A DNA stretch of 64,000 bases from Clostridium scatologenes. GTDB taxonomy: Bacteria; Bacillota; Clostridia; Clostridiales; Clostridiaceae. The notes under the pieces are model-generated. The model did no database searches and was not told the DNA's origin. It worked only from the letters and a program-made list of their open reading frames with translations. The stretch covers positions 2,294,001 to 2,358,000 of the forward strand of contig NZ_CP009933.1 in assembly GCF_000968375.1 (NCBI RefSeq), in the 5' to 3' direction. The first letter of the stretch is position 1, and each line of letters starts with the position of its first letter. Shown in pieces: positions 36,736 to 45,830 of this stretch. The translations under genes and the position numbers were made by a program.

Positions 36736-36821
36736 ATGCAAAGGTTAATTAAAATATGAAAAACTTAATATTCACATATTAGCTCTAAGCAAAAGTTTTT
36801 CATACTTTATAATCTTTGCAT
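36736..36821. repeat. 86-nt imperfect inverted repeat
   Basis: The outer arms ATGCAAAG/CTTTGCAT and the inner arms ATGAAAAACTT/AAGTTTTTCAT are nested around a loop of about 30 nt, so the whole segment can fold into one long hairpin. It lies in the 200-nt spacer between the CD3324-type and GNAT genes. It could be a miniature mobile-element relic or a leader structure. It has no ORF. Confidence 0.5.
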
Positions 36822-36894
36822 AGAGCCAACTACTATAGTTAAAATCATGATAACTTCACTCCTTTTTTATTCTACTTTACACCATTTCAGCAAT

Positions 36895-37752
36895 TTATGT
36901 CAATTTTAAAACCATTTCATATTGGCTAACATTTTGTTCAAATTTTAAATTCAATAAAAAATCTTTCATAGAATCACAGTGATTATCTACATTTAAAACC
37001 TTAATATTATATGCTTCCGTATTCTTCAATAAATCTGCAAATATACTTCTCCCAATCCCTCTACCTCTATAATTTTTATCTACTGCTATCTGTGGGATAT
37101 CTCCTGTATATTTATCAATAATTCCATAACCAACTATGGTATTATCTATGATTATAATAGAATATACAAATGTATCTGATGAATCATTAACTGAATCAAT
37201 AGAATTTTGCCATGATGGTTTGAAATCCCAAAACTTCGTAAATTCTTTCCAATTACTTTTAGTAATACTATTTATATGTTGAGTCTCATATGCTGCTGTA
37301 GGAATATATTTATTTTTATCTAAATTGAAGCATTCAAACTCTCTTAATATTTCAAAGCCTTGTTTTTTATATAGACGAACTGCAGAAATATTTGATTGAA
37401 TTACTTCAAGTAAATATTGTTCCACTCCCATTTCTCCAAGTAAATGTTTTGTATTAAAGAACATATTACTTGTTATTCCATGCTCTCTATAAGTTTTTAT
37501 AACACCTGTTCCTGTGTCATATGCAGTTAATTTTCCATCCCAGTACCTAATTCCATTTAAAAGGAACCCAACTAATGCATTATTTTCAAATGCTCCTATT
37601 GAAGCTTTTGAAACATACCCTCGTCTTTGAAGCATTTGTTGAAACTTTAAAATCGGCAAATCAAATTTTACTTGATAATCAGAAAATGCTTCTATAAAAG
37701 TTTTATGTAATTTCTCCATACCTATACTTTCCAAAGTGCTGTAATTAAACAT
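36895..37752 (-). CDS. GNAT-family N-acetyltransferase, two-domain
   Basis: 285 aa; SD GGGGAG before ATG 37752. The N-terminal half has a degenerate GNAT fold (GAFENNALVGFLLNGI, GVEQYLLEVIQSNISAVRLYKKQGF). The C-terminal half has the acetyl-CoA loop IAVDKNYRGRGIGRSIFADLL near 228. The length of about 285 aa and the two halves suggest a tandem GNAT protein. It is predicted to acetylate an amine with acetyl-CoA; the substrate is unknown. Transcribed alone. Confidence 0.8.
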   Translation of the reverse strand: MFNYSTLESIGMEKLHKTFIEAFSDYQVKFDLPILKFQQMLQRRGYVSKASIGAFENNALVGFLLNGIRYWDGKLTAYDTGTGVIKTYREHGITSNMFFNTKHLLGEMGVEQYLLEVIQSNISAVRLYKKQGFEILREFECFNLDKNKYIPTAAYETQHINSITKSNWKEFTKFWDFKPSWQNSIDSVNDSSDTFVYSIIIIDNTIVGYGIIDKYTGDIPQIAVDKNYRGRGIGRSIFADLLKNTEAYNIKVLNVDNHCDSMKDFLLNLKFEQNVSQYEMVLKLT

Positions 37753-38137
37753 TTCTTTTCTCCCCTTAACTACATTTTTCTATTCCTTTGATACCATCGC
37801 TAATCTCTCTACCTTAACTTTTTTGATACTCCATAATTAATCTCCTCTAAATTATACCAAATTTTATTTAACTATAGTATAGTTTTCAAAAATCTACGCC
37901 TATTTGATTCTTGCTAGAACTATGGCCTAATTCATCGCATAACAAAACATCATATACAACTTTATATATCGTATTTATTAATATTTGATCACCATAAATA
38001 TTTTTCTAAATAAATTTAACATTTCACTACAAATAATTCATATTTCATTACTTTTTTAATGAAATATAGGTTGTTTATATTTAGAATAAAGTTATAAAGT
38101 TTATTTAATATATATTCTAAATATGGAGGATTACAAA
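37753..38137. other. Spacer with a possible gene remnant, hairpin and inverted repeat
   Basis: On the minus strand, 37886-38005 encodes about 39 residues between stops without a start codon (includes VVYDVLLCDELGHSSSKNQ), which looks like the tail of a lost protein. 38041-38066 is a perfect 10-bp hairpin (TATTTCATTA). 38077-38088 and 38113-38124 are perfect 12-bp inverted arms 24 nt apart, the second abutting the SD of the next gene, so it may be an operator or leader hairpin. Confidence 0.4.
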
Positions 38138-38815
38138 ATGGAGATTAATAAGGAAATATCAATTTTACAAATTCTAAAAGAGTCACTTAAAAGTCTCAAA
38201 AGTAAAGAAATTTTAATTGCAACTATGACCTTTGTATTAATAGGAACAGCTATATCTATGCTTTACAATCCCTTGGATAAATTTACAATTAAAAACCTCA
38301 TTTTTTATATTCCTGGTCAGTTTTTACTTGTAATTGGAGATATGACAATAATTAAAATAGTGGAGAAAAAATATAAAAAAGAAGAAGTCGATGTAAAAAA
38401 TATTATTAAAGAATTAATTCCAAGAAGTTTTAGTGCTTTAGCTCTATATTTAATAGTGACTATTTTAATCTTTATTGGAATGTTAGCATTAATTATACCA
38501 GGAATATTGTTCGCATTATATTCAGCACTTTTTCTTCAAATATTTACCCTTGAAAATAATGGAATACGAGCTTCTATAAGTAATAGTTTGAATTTTAGTA
38601 AGGGTTTTAGAAATTTTATTTTTCAAATGTTTATAATTTCTATGATTATGACCTTAATTAATGATCAAGTATTATTAAGGCTATTAAAACCTTTCTTTAA
38701 TTCATTTATATCATCAGGAGTAAATATAATCATAGAATCTATTATTGACTGCTTTACCACTATAAGTTTTACTAGTCTATATTTTAAGATTAAAAAAATT
38801 AAAACCATAGAATAA
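38138..38815 (+). CDS. Integral membrane protein of unknown function
   Basis: 225 aa from ATG 38138. The upstream ATG at 38123 overlaps the SD GGAGG, so it is not used. About five hydrophobic segments are visible (around 30-50, 65-85, 100-135, 160-185 and 190-210). Segments such as LALIIPGILFALYSALFLQIF and FSKGFRNFIFQMFI resemble the glycerophosphodiester phosphodiesterase membrane-domain-like family of clostridial proteins. No enzymatic motif. It lies 104 nt upstream of an AgrC/AgrA-like pair on the same strand and may belong to that system, either as a target or as a partner. Confidence 0.7.
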   Translation: MEINKEISILQILKESLKSLKSKEILIATMTFVLIGTAISMLYNPLDKFTIKNLIFYIPGQFLLVIGDMTIIKIVEKKYKKEEVDVKNIIKELIPRSFSALALYLIVTILIFIGMLALIIPGILFALYSALFLQIFTLENNGIRASISNSLNFSKGFRNFIFQMFIISMIMTLINDQVLLRLLKPFFNSFISSGVNIIIESIIDCFTTISFTSLYFKIKKIKTIE

Positions 38816-38846
38816 ATATCTAATAATACTAAAATTACGGCTAATT

Positions 38847-38893
38847 AAACTTATTATATATAAATCAACTATACTTTTATGTATAATAAGTTT
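38847..38893. other. Perfect inverted repeat before the histidine kinase gene
   Basis: AAACTTATTATA (38847-38858) and TATAATAAGTTT (38882-38893) are perfect 12-bp arms separated by 23 nt. It could be a weak terminator after the membrane protein or an operator. A similarly sized pair occurs at 38077-38124 upstream of the membrane protein gene. Confidence 0.45.
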
Positions 38894-38919
38894 GGTTATT
38901 AAATGGAGTTGATGCTTTT

Positions 38920-40272
38920 ATGATTTATATATTGAATATATTAACTTGTCTTATAAGTATATATTTTGTTTACTTCCTGGGATTATTCAAATTTCAAATT
39001 AAAAAATTTTTAATCATAAGCATAAGTGTTCTTAGTCTTATGATGCTATTTTTAATATTTCAGGATAATTTAAATTATATTAGCTGTATTTTAGATACAA
39101 GGTTTATTTTAAGTATAGGTTTAATTGCAGCTTTTTCTATAGCCTATTATAAAGAAAAAGTTAAATATCTAGAAAAATCACTATTTTCAGTATTTATACT
39201 ATTTATAGTTAACAGCTTTGCAGTAAATTTAGTTAAAATAATTTTTATCAGTGTTTTTAATTATGATAAGCTAATTTATGATGTTTATTTTATGCCTATA
39301 TCAACCCTTGTAAGTTATATATACACAATCGTTATGATATTCTTAATAAAAAAATATAGTAAACTCAATAATTATAATATTAAAGATATATTTAAAAATA
39401 GTTTTTTGTATTACAGCATAATCTCTTTATTTTCTTTTGCTTTAATCATTGATAGATTTACAGCATATACCATTTCAATCATAGCTTTTAACAAAATTAT
39501 TTTTAATGCATTATTAATTTTAAATGAAGTGACTATTGTTATCTTCTTTGGAATAACTTTAGCATTCATATATTTAAGCAAAAGACATGAGGAAATATTA
39601 TTTAGACAACTAGAACTGGAAAAACTTACAGAATACACAAATAATATAGAAGTTTTAAATGAAGATATTAGAGCTTTTAAGCATGACTTTGTAAATATAC
39701 TATCTTGCATAAGAGGTTATTTAGATACAGATAATTTTGGTGGATTAAAAAGTTTTTTTCTTGATAAAATACTACCTCTTAATAATAATTTAAACAAGCA
39801 TTCTTTAAGACTAAATTTACTTTCAAATATAAAAACCCCAGAGATAAAAGGACTTATTTCTTCAAAGGTTTTAAAAGCAAAGTCAGAAGGAATAGATATA
39901 TTTATAGATATCTCAGATCCTATTGAAGATATAAAGATGGATACTATTGATTTGTGCAGAATTTTAGGTATTTTACTAGATAATGCTATTGAAGCAGCAG
40001 TTTTATGCACTAATCCAATTTTAAAGCTAGGGATTATTAAAAAACAAAGATCCATTAGCTTTATAGTGATTAATTCATTTGAAGGAGAAACGCCTAAAAT
40101 ACACGAAATATATGTAAGAGGATTTTCAACTAAGGGAACTGGACGTGGAATAGGACTTGCTAATTTAAAAAGTATACTTAGCAATTACTACAATACTATT
40201 CTTGATACCAGTATAGAAGATAATTTATTTATCCAAAACATTGAAATTATAAATAGGAGAATAAATTTATGA
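38920..40272 (+). CDS. AgrC-like sensor histidine kinase (GHKL type)
   Basis: 450 aa. The N-terminal half (about 1-220) has six or more hydrophobic helices. The phospho-accepting His lies in AFKHDFVNILSCIRGYL near 255, in the HPK10 style of AgrC-type kinases. The ATPase has the N box ILLDNAIEAAVL near 357 and the G box GTGRGIGLANLKSIL near 410. AgrC-type kinases sense cyclic peptides and pass phosphate to LytTR regulators. It overlaps the regulator gene by 4 nt (ATGA). No agrB or agrD is adjacent; an agrBD pair lies about 20 kb away. Confidence 0.85.
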   Translation: MIYILNILTCLISIYFVYFLGLFKFQIKKFLIISISVLSLMMLFLIFQDNLNYISCILDTRFILSIGLIAAFSIAYYKEKVKYLEKSLFSVFILFIVNSFAVNLVKIIFISVFNYDKLIYDVYFMPISTLVSYIYTIVMIFLIKKYSKLNNYNIKDIFKNSFLYYSIISLFSFALIIDRFTAYTISIIAFNKIIFNALLILNEVTIVIFFGITLAFIYLSKRHEEILFRQLELEKLTEYTNNIEVLNEDIRAFKHDFVNILSCIRGYLDTDNFGGLKSFFLDKILPLNNNLNKHSLRLNLLSNIKTPEIKGLISSKVLKAKSEGIDIFIDISDPIEDIKMDTIDLCRILGILLDNAIEAAVLCTNPILKLGIIKKQRSISFIVINSFEGETPKIHEIYVRGFSTKGTGRGIGLANLKSILSNYYNTILDTSIEDNLFIQNIEIINRRINL

Positions 40273-41000
40273 TAAAAATATATATTTGTGAAGATATTGA
40301 AGAGCATCGAAATAGGATAAGAGGGATAGTTAAAGATATTATATTAGAAGAAGAATTAGATATGACAATTGAAATAGCATCTCCAAATCCTATGGAGGTA
40401 TTAAACAAAGCAAAAGAAAATCATAAAGATGTTTCTTTGTACTTTTTAGATGTGGGCTTAAATTCTAATATTAACGGTATAACCCTAGCTAGTAAAATTC
40501 GAGAGTTTGACGAAAAGGGATTTATAGTATTTGTGACTACTCATGGAGAAATGAGTTATTTGACTTTTACCTACAAGGTTGAGGCTATGGATTATATAAT
40601 TAAAGATGATTATTCAAATATGTCTGAAAGGATAAAACAATGCATTTTAGAAACTAAAAAGAGATATTTAAAAAGCGATGAAGATGATGGTGAAATTTTC
40701 ATAATAAAAAAAGAAGATAAAGTTATAAATATAAAGTATAAGGATATCCTTTTCTTTGAAACTTCTGACACAATTCATAAGATAATATTACATGCAATTA
40801 ATAGACAAGTTGAATTTTACGGTAAAATGAAAGATATAGAAGAAACTTTAGATGAACGTTTTATAAGATTTCATAGAGCCTATTTGGTCAATAAGGATAA
40901 TATTTCAGAAATAGATAAGAAAAATCGTATAATCCATATGATGAATGGAGAGATATGTTACAGTTCGGCTAAGAACTTAGAGAATTTTTATACTAAATAG
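40269..41000 (+). CDS. AgrA-like response regulator with LytTR DNA-binding domain
   Basis: 243 aa. The receiver domain is at about 1-130 (YICEDIEEHRNRI with the acidic pocket, SLYFLDVGLN with the phospho-accepting Asp, and FVTTHGEMSYLTF). The LytTR domain is at about 145-240 (DILFFETSDTIHKIILHA, RFHRAYLVNKDNI). The ATG overlaps the kinase stop, giving tight coupling. LytTR domains bind paired direct repeats upstream of target promoters. The inverted repeats upstream of 38138 and 38920 are candidate regulatory sites but do not show the usual LytTR direct-repeat form clearly. Confidence 0.87.
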   Translation: MIKIYICEDIEEHRNRIRGIVKDIILEEELDMTIEIASPNPMEVLNKAKENHKDVSLYFLDVGLNSNINGITLASKIREFDEKGFIVFVTTHGEMSYLTFTYKVEAMDYIIKDDYSNMSERIKQCILETKKRYLKSDEDDGEIFIIKKEDKVINIKYKDILFFETSDTIHKIILHAINRQVEFYGKMKDIEETLDERFIRFHRAYLVNKDNISEIDKKNRIIHMMNGEICYSSAKNLENFYTK

Positions 41001-41145
41001 CAAAGCAGCTCTTTGGAAAAGCTGCTTTGACAAATCCTTTTAAGGTTTCACAATCAGCTGAAACAACAGGCATAGTAGAATCATAGTAATCAACTCTTCT
41101 ATTTAGATCTTCTGTCCATTTAAATGGATCAAACCTTCCTCTCAT
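40993..41145 (-). CDS. Possible small ORF or gene fragment (50 aa)
   Basis: A minus-strand frame from ATG 41145 to a stop at 40993 follows the acetyltransferase stop by 18 nt. It reads as plausible protein (MRGRFDPFKW, YYDSTMPVVSADC, LKGFVKAAF), but I recognise no family. There is no convincing SD. Its 3' end overlaps the hairpin at 41001-41029 and the last codons of the response regulator. It may be the C-terminal fragment of a decayed gene. Confidence 0.3.
   Translation of the reverse strand: MRGRFDPFKWTEDLNRRVDYYDSTMPVVSADCETLKGFVKAAFPKSCFAI
41001..41029 (+). terminator. Hairpin after the response regulator
   Basis: CAAAGCAGCT and AGCTGCTTTG form a perfect 10-bp stem with a 9-nt loop, starting right after the regulator stop codon. 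The following T-run is poor (ACAAATCCTTTT), so termination strength is uncertain. Confidence 0.5.
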
Positions 41146-41163
41146 AATTGAGTGAGAATTTTA

Positions 41164-41796
41164 TTATCTCATTAACAAATCCAACCCAGTTTCCGATGTT
41201 AACTTTTCAAGGTTATCAAATATCTTCTCTTCATCCCAGTTCCACCATTGAAGCTTTAGAAGAAATTCTATCTTTTCTTCACTAAAACGTTTTTTAATAA
41301 ATTGGGCTGGATTGCCACCGTAAATTGTATAAGGTTCAATATTTTTTACTACAGTGGAGTTAGCAGCAATAATTGCACCATCACCAACTTTAACCCCAGG
41401 CATAATAGTTACATTCTGTCCAACCCACACATCGTTACCGATTACTGTATCACCCTTAAAAGGTAACTGCTCTACTGTTGGAGTGACCTTTTCCCAGCCA
41501 CCTCCAAAGATGTTAAAAGGATAACTTGTAATTCCATCCATTCTATGGTTTGCACCATTCATGATGAACTTAACACCTTCAGCTATTGCACAGAACTTGC
41601 CTATTATGAGCTTATCCCCTAGAAATTCATAGTGGTGTTCTATGTTATCATAAAATTTCTCAGGAGATTTCTTGTTGTCACTATAATATGTATATTCTCC
41701 TATCTCAACGTTAGGTCTTTTAGGTAAATTACTTATATAGCAAACTGTTTTTATATTTTCATTTGGATAAAGTTTTTTCTTATCTGGTCCAATCAT
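41164..41796 (-). CDS. Vat/CatB-type hexapeptide O-acetyltransferase
   Basis: 210 aa from ATG 41796 (MIGPDKKKLYP). The GTG at 41808 gives a longer frame but overlaps the SD AAAGGGTG. The left-handed beta-helix repeats are clear (IGKFCAIAEGVKFIM, IGNDVWVGQNVTIMPGVKVGDGAIIAANSTVV), with YGGNPAQFIKKRF and LQWWNWDEEKI as in streptogramin A acetyltransferases (Vat) and related xenobiotic acetyltransferases. The likely catalytic His is in GANHRMDGI. Housekeeping or resistance role cannot be decided. It shares the core fold of the 348-aa protein at 18421 but lacks its extension. Confidence 0.85.
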   Translation of the reverse strand: MIGPDKKKLYPNENIKTVCYISNLPKRPNVEIGEYTYYSDNKKSPEKFYDNIEHHYEFLGDKLIIGKFCAIAEGVKFIMNGANHRMDGITSYPFNIFGGGWEKVTPTVEQLPFKGDTVIGNDVWVGQNVTIMPGVKVGDGAIIAANSTVVKNIEPYTIYGGNPAQFIKKRFSEEKIEFLLKLQWWNWDEEKIFDNLEKLTSETGLDLLMR

Positions 41797-41907
41797 AATA
41801 TTTATCACCCTTTCACATTTTTAAATAAAATAAATCCTTTTCTACCTATAAAGTTTATGACACAATAACAATCCCATTTAAAACTATTCATAATATTTCG
41901 TATTCAT

Positions 41908-42654
41908 CTATTCCCCACCAGCAATCAATTTATTTTCTTTATTAAATAACTTTGCAGTTAGAAGCATTCCTAAAAAGAACAGAATCCCAGAAACCATATA
42001 CATAATTACCAAAGAAAACTGAACCTTTAACCATCCTGCTAAGCTCATGGTGATTACCATTGATCCCATAAAAAGTGGGTTTAGAACACCATTGACCCTT
42101 CCCACAAATTCCTGCTCAGTAAATTGTAGAATGAGAGTATTAATCCCAATTTCAATACAAGGCATAAACAATCCATTTAAAAACTCAAACACAAGAGTAA
42201 TTATCCAATTTGTCGATATTCCAATCCCTATAACTGATATAGTATTGGCAAACATACCAATGGCAAGGAGTTTTTGTGGACTAGTCTTTTTTGAAAGGCT
42301 AAGCAATATACCACCACCTATAAGCATTGCTGCACCGTTTGTTGCAAGTATCCATTGTAAATTTTCCTTTGGCAAACCTAATCTTTCCATTACAATAAAA
42401 ATTGCCATCAACGTTTGAAACATTGCCATTCACATCTGAAGCATTTCAACAGGCACATGAATTTTAAACAACTTCATAGCAGATGGTTGAGAAAATTGTG
42501 AAAGAATGGACGAAATAAATGTTACAAAAAATACAGCTTGCCAGGTTCCAAAAATTATTGTAAGCAATACTAATAACACCGAAATAGCACTTAATAAATC
42601 ACACCAAACCATTGTACGCTTTGGAGGCCATCGGTCTGCATAGGTTCCTCCTAT
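41908..42654 (-). pseudogene. Broken MFS transporter gene
   Basis: The frame reads an MFS protein from 42654 (GGTYADRWPPKRTMVW, the loop 2-3 motif) to a stop at 41908, interrupted by one in-frame TGA at 42430-42432. Sequence flows across the stop without frameshift (VEMLQM, TGA, MAMFQTLM), which suggests a single GGA-to-TGA change. The N-terminal helix 1 is also missing, because a TAG lies just upstream at 42655-42657. About 250 aa remain of about 400. An MFS protein is not a plausible selenoprotein, so recoding is unlikely. The resistance-pump-like gene seems inactivated. Confidence 0.75.
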
Positions 42655-42805
42655 CTATTCTTTTCATAGTCATATTAATATTATTAATTACTATTGTCAA
42701 TCAGCTTTTATTTAAACCTATACTAAAATAATCACTTTAAATTTATAAAAGAAGGTTACATTAATCCTAAGACAAGAATTAATGTAACCTTCTTAAAAAT
42801 GCATA

Positions 42806-43690
42806 TCAATTTTTTATTACTTTTTTTATAACAGGTATCCAAATTTCACTTTTAAAGTTTGGTGAAGTTATATCCTTATTCTCATTCCATAAAATTTCAG
42901 GTCCTTCTGATATTTGATAGTTTGATGATGGAAACCACTCTGAATAGATACGACCCCAAACATCTTGCAAAGTATTCGGAAATGGTCCAACTGCTTCAAA
43001 TACAGCCCATGTTAAAGCTGAACCTTCAAGCCTAGCAAAATTATTCGAACACCCCTTTGTTGTTGCCACACCTATATAATGATCAAGCTCTCCCTTCTCC
43101 TCCATTCTTCCTTCAGAAAAATTTACAGATGCACTAATTATCCCCAATGGCTCAACATTAGATAGCTCTTTAAGTTCACGGATCATCTCATGATCTAGAC
43201 TTTGCCACATATCAGCAATATCAGGATTAACTCCATTAAAAATTATAGGTACTCTTCTCTTTATACCAACAATACTAAACGCTTCCTTTTCTTCAATTCT
43301 ATAATTCATTTCATTTCCTCCTTTAATTGATAGTTGAAAGGTCATTCTTGGATAAGCCTTTAATGGTTGACCATTAACTCTAGCCTCAGAGGGTGTTATT
43401 CCATGCAAATTTTGGAACGCTCTTGTAAAAGAGTCAGGTGACTTATATCCGTATTTAATAGCAACATCAATTATTTTGATACTACTATTATTAAGCTCAA
43501 AGGCTGCAAGAGTAAGTCGTCTTCGGCGAATATACTCCGAAAGCGAAATACCTGCAAGGAAAGAAAACATCCTTTGAAAATGGTATTCTGAGCAAAGAGC
43601 AAGCCTCGCTACTTCTTTAAAGTCAATCTCATTATCAAGATTTTCTTCAATATAATTTAATGCATTATTCATTCTTTTAATGGAATCCAA
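42806..43690 (-). CDS. AraC-family regulator with GyrI-like effector domain
   Basis: 294 aa from TTG 43690; SD GGGAGG is 7 nt upstream. The N-terminal double helix-turn-helix (about 8-105) reads FKEVARLALCSEYHFQRMFSFLAG and VAIKYGYKSPDSFTRAFQNLHGITPSEAR. The C-terminal 165 aa form a GyrI-like or Rob-type ligand-binding domain ending LWNENKDITSPNFKSEIWIPV. Such proteins respond to drugs or small hydrophobic compounds. The broken MFS gene lies 150 nt downstream and may once have been its target. Confidence 0.85.
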   Translation of the reverse strand: MDSIKRMNNALNYIEENLDNEIDFKEVARLALCSEYHFQRMFSFLAGISLSEYIRRRRLTLAAFELNNSSIKIIDVAIKYGYKSPDSFTRAFQNLHGITPSEARVNGQPLKAYPRMTFQLSIKGGNEMNYRIEEKEAFSIVGIKRRVPIIFNGVNPDIADMWQSLDHEMIRELKELSNVEPLGIISASVNFSEGRMEEKGELDHYIGVATTKGCSNNFARLEGSALTWAVFEAVGPFPNTLQDVWGRIYSEWFPSSNYQISEGPEILWNENKDITSPNFKSEIWIPVIKKVIKN

Positions 43691-43837
43691 TTTATGACCT
43701 CCCCTCTCATCAACATAATATCAGAAAATCCATGTTTCTATCCGACTTTTCCCGTACAATATTTCTAGGTTGTCACACTTATTAAAATTCCATTCATGTA
43801 CCAAAATTTCATATATGTATAATTTTCGCAAACTTAA

Positions 43838-44965
43838 TTAAAGCCTATACTCTACCGGATAATTAATTTTCTCAATTTCCTCCATTGCTGCTTTAATATT
43901 TCTATCTGGATTTAATTTTTTTATCATTTCTTCTGTAATTGGCTGATGATCAAATATCTTTTCTACATCTTCAATGGATAACTCTTCTTCCAGTTCCCAA
44001 TAAGTTTTTGACCAATCTATATAATCCTCTACCGAAAATATTCTACTAAGCATATAATCAGAACCATCACTACATCCTTCTGGAATTTCCACTTTTCCCT
44101 TTTGCCACTTTTTATGCTTCTCATCCTGCCAAATACAAAATGTCACATCATCTTGCTCAATAGCTTCATCATCAAGGAAATTTAATAATACTTTAGGAAC
44201 ATCTTCATAAATGCCTTTCCATACCTCAAATTCTTCTTGAGCATGAGGAGATAACTCTGATTCATGGTCAAAGCCTTTAATAATACATCCATCCTTAGAA
44301 AATACTATATGCATTGTATCTCCCCCACCGTTATCGACTACAGCTAAAGAACTTTTTTTATCCCAACTAGGATTCCAAGTATATACTCTTAACCATTCCT
44401 TTTCACTAAAAATAATATCAAGGGCGGACATAGAAATAAGCCTCTTTTTAAGCATATCTATAGTTGGTAAATTCTTTAAAGTACAGTATGTTTTATTAAA
44501 TACATAATTCCAATCAAGTTCTTTATAATAGGAAATCTCTTTCCAAACATCTTCACTCTCAAAGGAGCCAACGTAAAGTATTTTGCCATCACAGATTGTC
44601 CACTCTAATCCATGTTCTACTTCCCAGGCACAGTTCAATTCTAAATGAAAAGCTATTTTATTCTTATCTTTAGGACTGCTAATTATTAAGCAAACAGGAG
44701 TTATATAATTTAATACATCCTTTAATAAATTAAACTCATAAGTTTCTTCCCCAACTTCACTACAAAAATCATTACAATAGTCTATGGAATATTGACACAA
44801 GTTATTTACAACTTCCTCATCTAAATTATTTAAACTTTCAGCGCACAAATTTGCATACTTAATATCTATATTTTCAGGCATCAATATATCAATAATTTTA
44901 TTGAATAATTTAAATTGTACTTTTCCTTCTAATCCATATTTGGTCTTAATTATATTTGTAATCAT
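43838..44965 (-). CDS. Uncharacterised two-domain protein
   Basis: 375 aa from ATG 44965. An ATG at 44998 extends the frame, but only 44965 has upstream AAGGA/AGGAG, so the start is uncertain. There are no signal or membrane segments; acidic. The N-terminal part (about 80-170) contains LELNCAWEVEHGLEWTICDGKILYVGSFE, reminiscent of the DUF6985 type. The C-terminal part (about 200-300) has RVYTWNPSWDKKSSLAVVDNGGGDTMHIVF. Both halves recall bacterial immunity-like or accessory proteins. I do not recognise a function. It is 15 nt downstream of the SDR gene on the same strand. Confidence 0.6.
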   Translation of the reverse strand: MITNIIKTKYGLEGKVQFKLFNKIIDILMPENIDIKYANLCAESLNNLDEEVVNNLCQYSIDYCNDFCSEVGEETYEFNLLKDVLNYITPVCLIISSPKDKNKIAFHLELNCAWEVEHGLEWTICDGKILYVGSFESEDVWKEISYYKELDWNYVFNKTYCTLKNLPTIDMLKKRLISMSALDIIFSEKEWLRVYTWNPSWDKKSSLAVVDNGGGDTMHIVFSKDGCIIKGFDHESELSPHAQEEFEVWKGIYEDVPKVLLNFLDDEAIEQDDVTFCIWQDEKHKKWQKGKVEIPEGCSDGSDYMLSRIFSVEDYIDWSKTYWELEEELSIEDVEKIFDHQPITEEMIKKLNPDRNIKAAMEEIEKINYPVEYRL

Positions 44966-45012
44966 TCTCCTAAGTTCCTTCCTAAATATCTTGTGCATAC
45001 TTGTACAATGAT

Positions 45013-45828
45013 TTATTTTATCTTAAAAAGAGATTTAACAACATAATCTTTCACTCCATCTCCCAAATGAGTCATCATGCGGTTAAAAGCTGGAACACCA
45101 GCCATATATCTTTTTTTGGGTCTTGATGCTTCTATAGCCTTTTGTACAATTAAAGAAACGACTTCTGGCCCTGGTTCATTAGTACGTGCATTATCGTTAA
45201 AAGTTTTATAATTTTTGTATAGTTCATTATACGGAGAACTAGAGTCCGATATAATTCTATCTGAATTATTTTGAACTGTTTTCATAAAATTTGTTTGGAT
45301 ATTTCCAGGCTCTACAACTACAACAGAAATGCCGAAATCTGATAGCTCCAAGCGAAGCGCATCACTTAATGCTTCTGTAGCAAATTTTGAAGCACAATAA
45401 GCACCACTTACTGGAAGAACCATTTTACCTGCAATTGAACTAATATTTATTATCCTCCCTGACCTTTCCTTTCTCATATAGGGAACAACCGCTCGAATCA
45501 TTCGTATAATACCATAAACATTAACATTAAACATTTGTTCAATATTATTATCTGATATTTCTTCTACAGTACTTCTGAAAGCATACCCAGCATTGTTAAT
45601 CAGAACATCTATCTTTCCAAAATTTTGTATTACTTTATTAACTGCAGCTGATATAGATTCATTGTTAGTAATATCTAAAGAAAGTTTTAAAGCCACATTT
45701 AGATTTTCCATGTCATTTAAATTTCTTGCCGTAGCAACTACTGTGTAATCATTTTTAGATAACCTCTCAGCCATTTCTCTACCTATTCCTGAAGAACAAC
45801 CTGTAATAAGAATTACTTTTGACATCAT
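45013..45828 (-). CDS. Short-chain dehydrogenase/reductase
   Basis: 271 aa. Classical SDR motifs: TGCSSGIGREMAERL near 8 (NAD(P) binding), DVLINNAGYAF near 80, SSIAGKM with catalytic Ser near 137, and YCASKFATEAL with the catalytic Tyr-Lys near 150. The C-terminus has YMAGVPAFNRMM, as in several retinol-dehydrogenase-like SDRs. SD AAGGAG is 11 nt before the tandem ATG. It follows the ATC-hydrolase-like gene by 2 nt, forming an operon under the MarR regulator. The substrate is unknown. Confidence 0.88.
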   Translation of the reverse strand: MMSKVILITGCSSGIGREMAERLSKNDYTVVATARNLNDMENLNVALKLSLDITNNESISAAVNKVIQNFGKIDVLINNAGYAFRSTVEEISDNNIEQMFNVNVYGIIRMIRAVVPYMRKERSGRIINISSIAGKMVLPVSGAYCASKFATEALSDALRLELSDFGISVVVVEPGNIQTNFMKTVQNNSDRIISDSSSPYNELYKNYKTFNDNARTNEPGPEVVSLIVQKAIEASRPKKRYMAGVPAFNRMMTHLGDGVKDYVVKSLFKIK

Positions 45829-45830
45829 AT

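Noticed and set aside
42430..42432. In-frame TGA in the MFS gene as a selenocysteine codon
   Set aside because: MFS proteins are not selenoproteins, the residue falls in a membrane helix, no SECIS-like hairpin is evident, and the gene is also N-terminally truncated.
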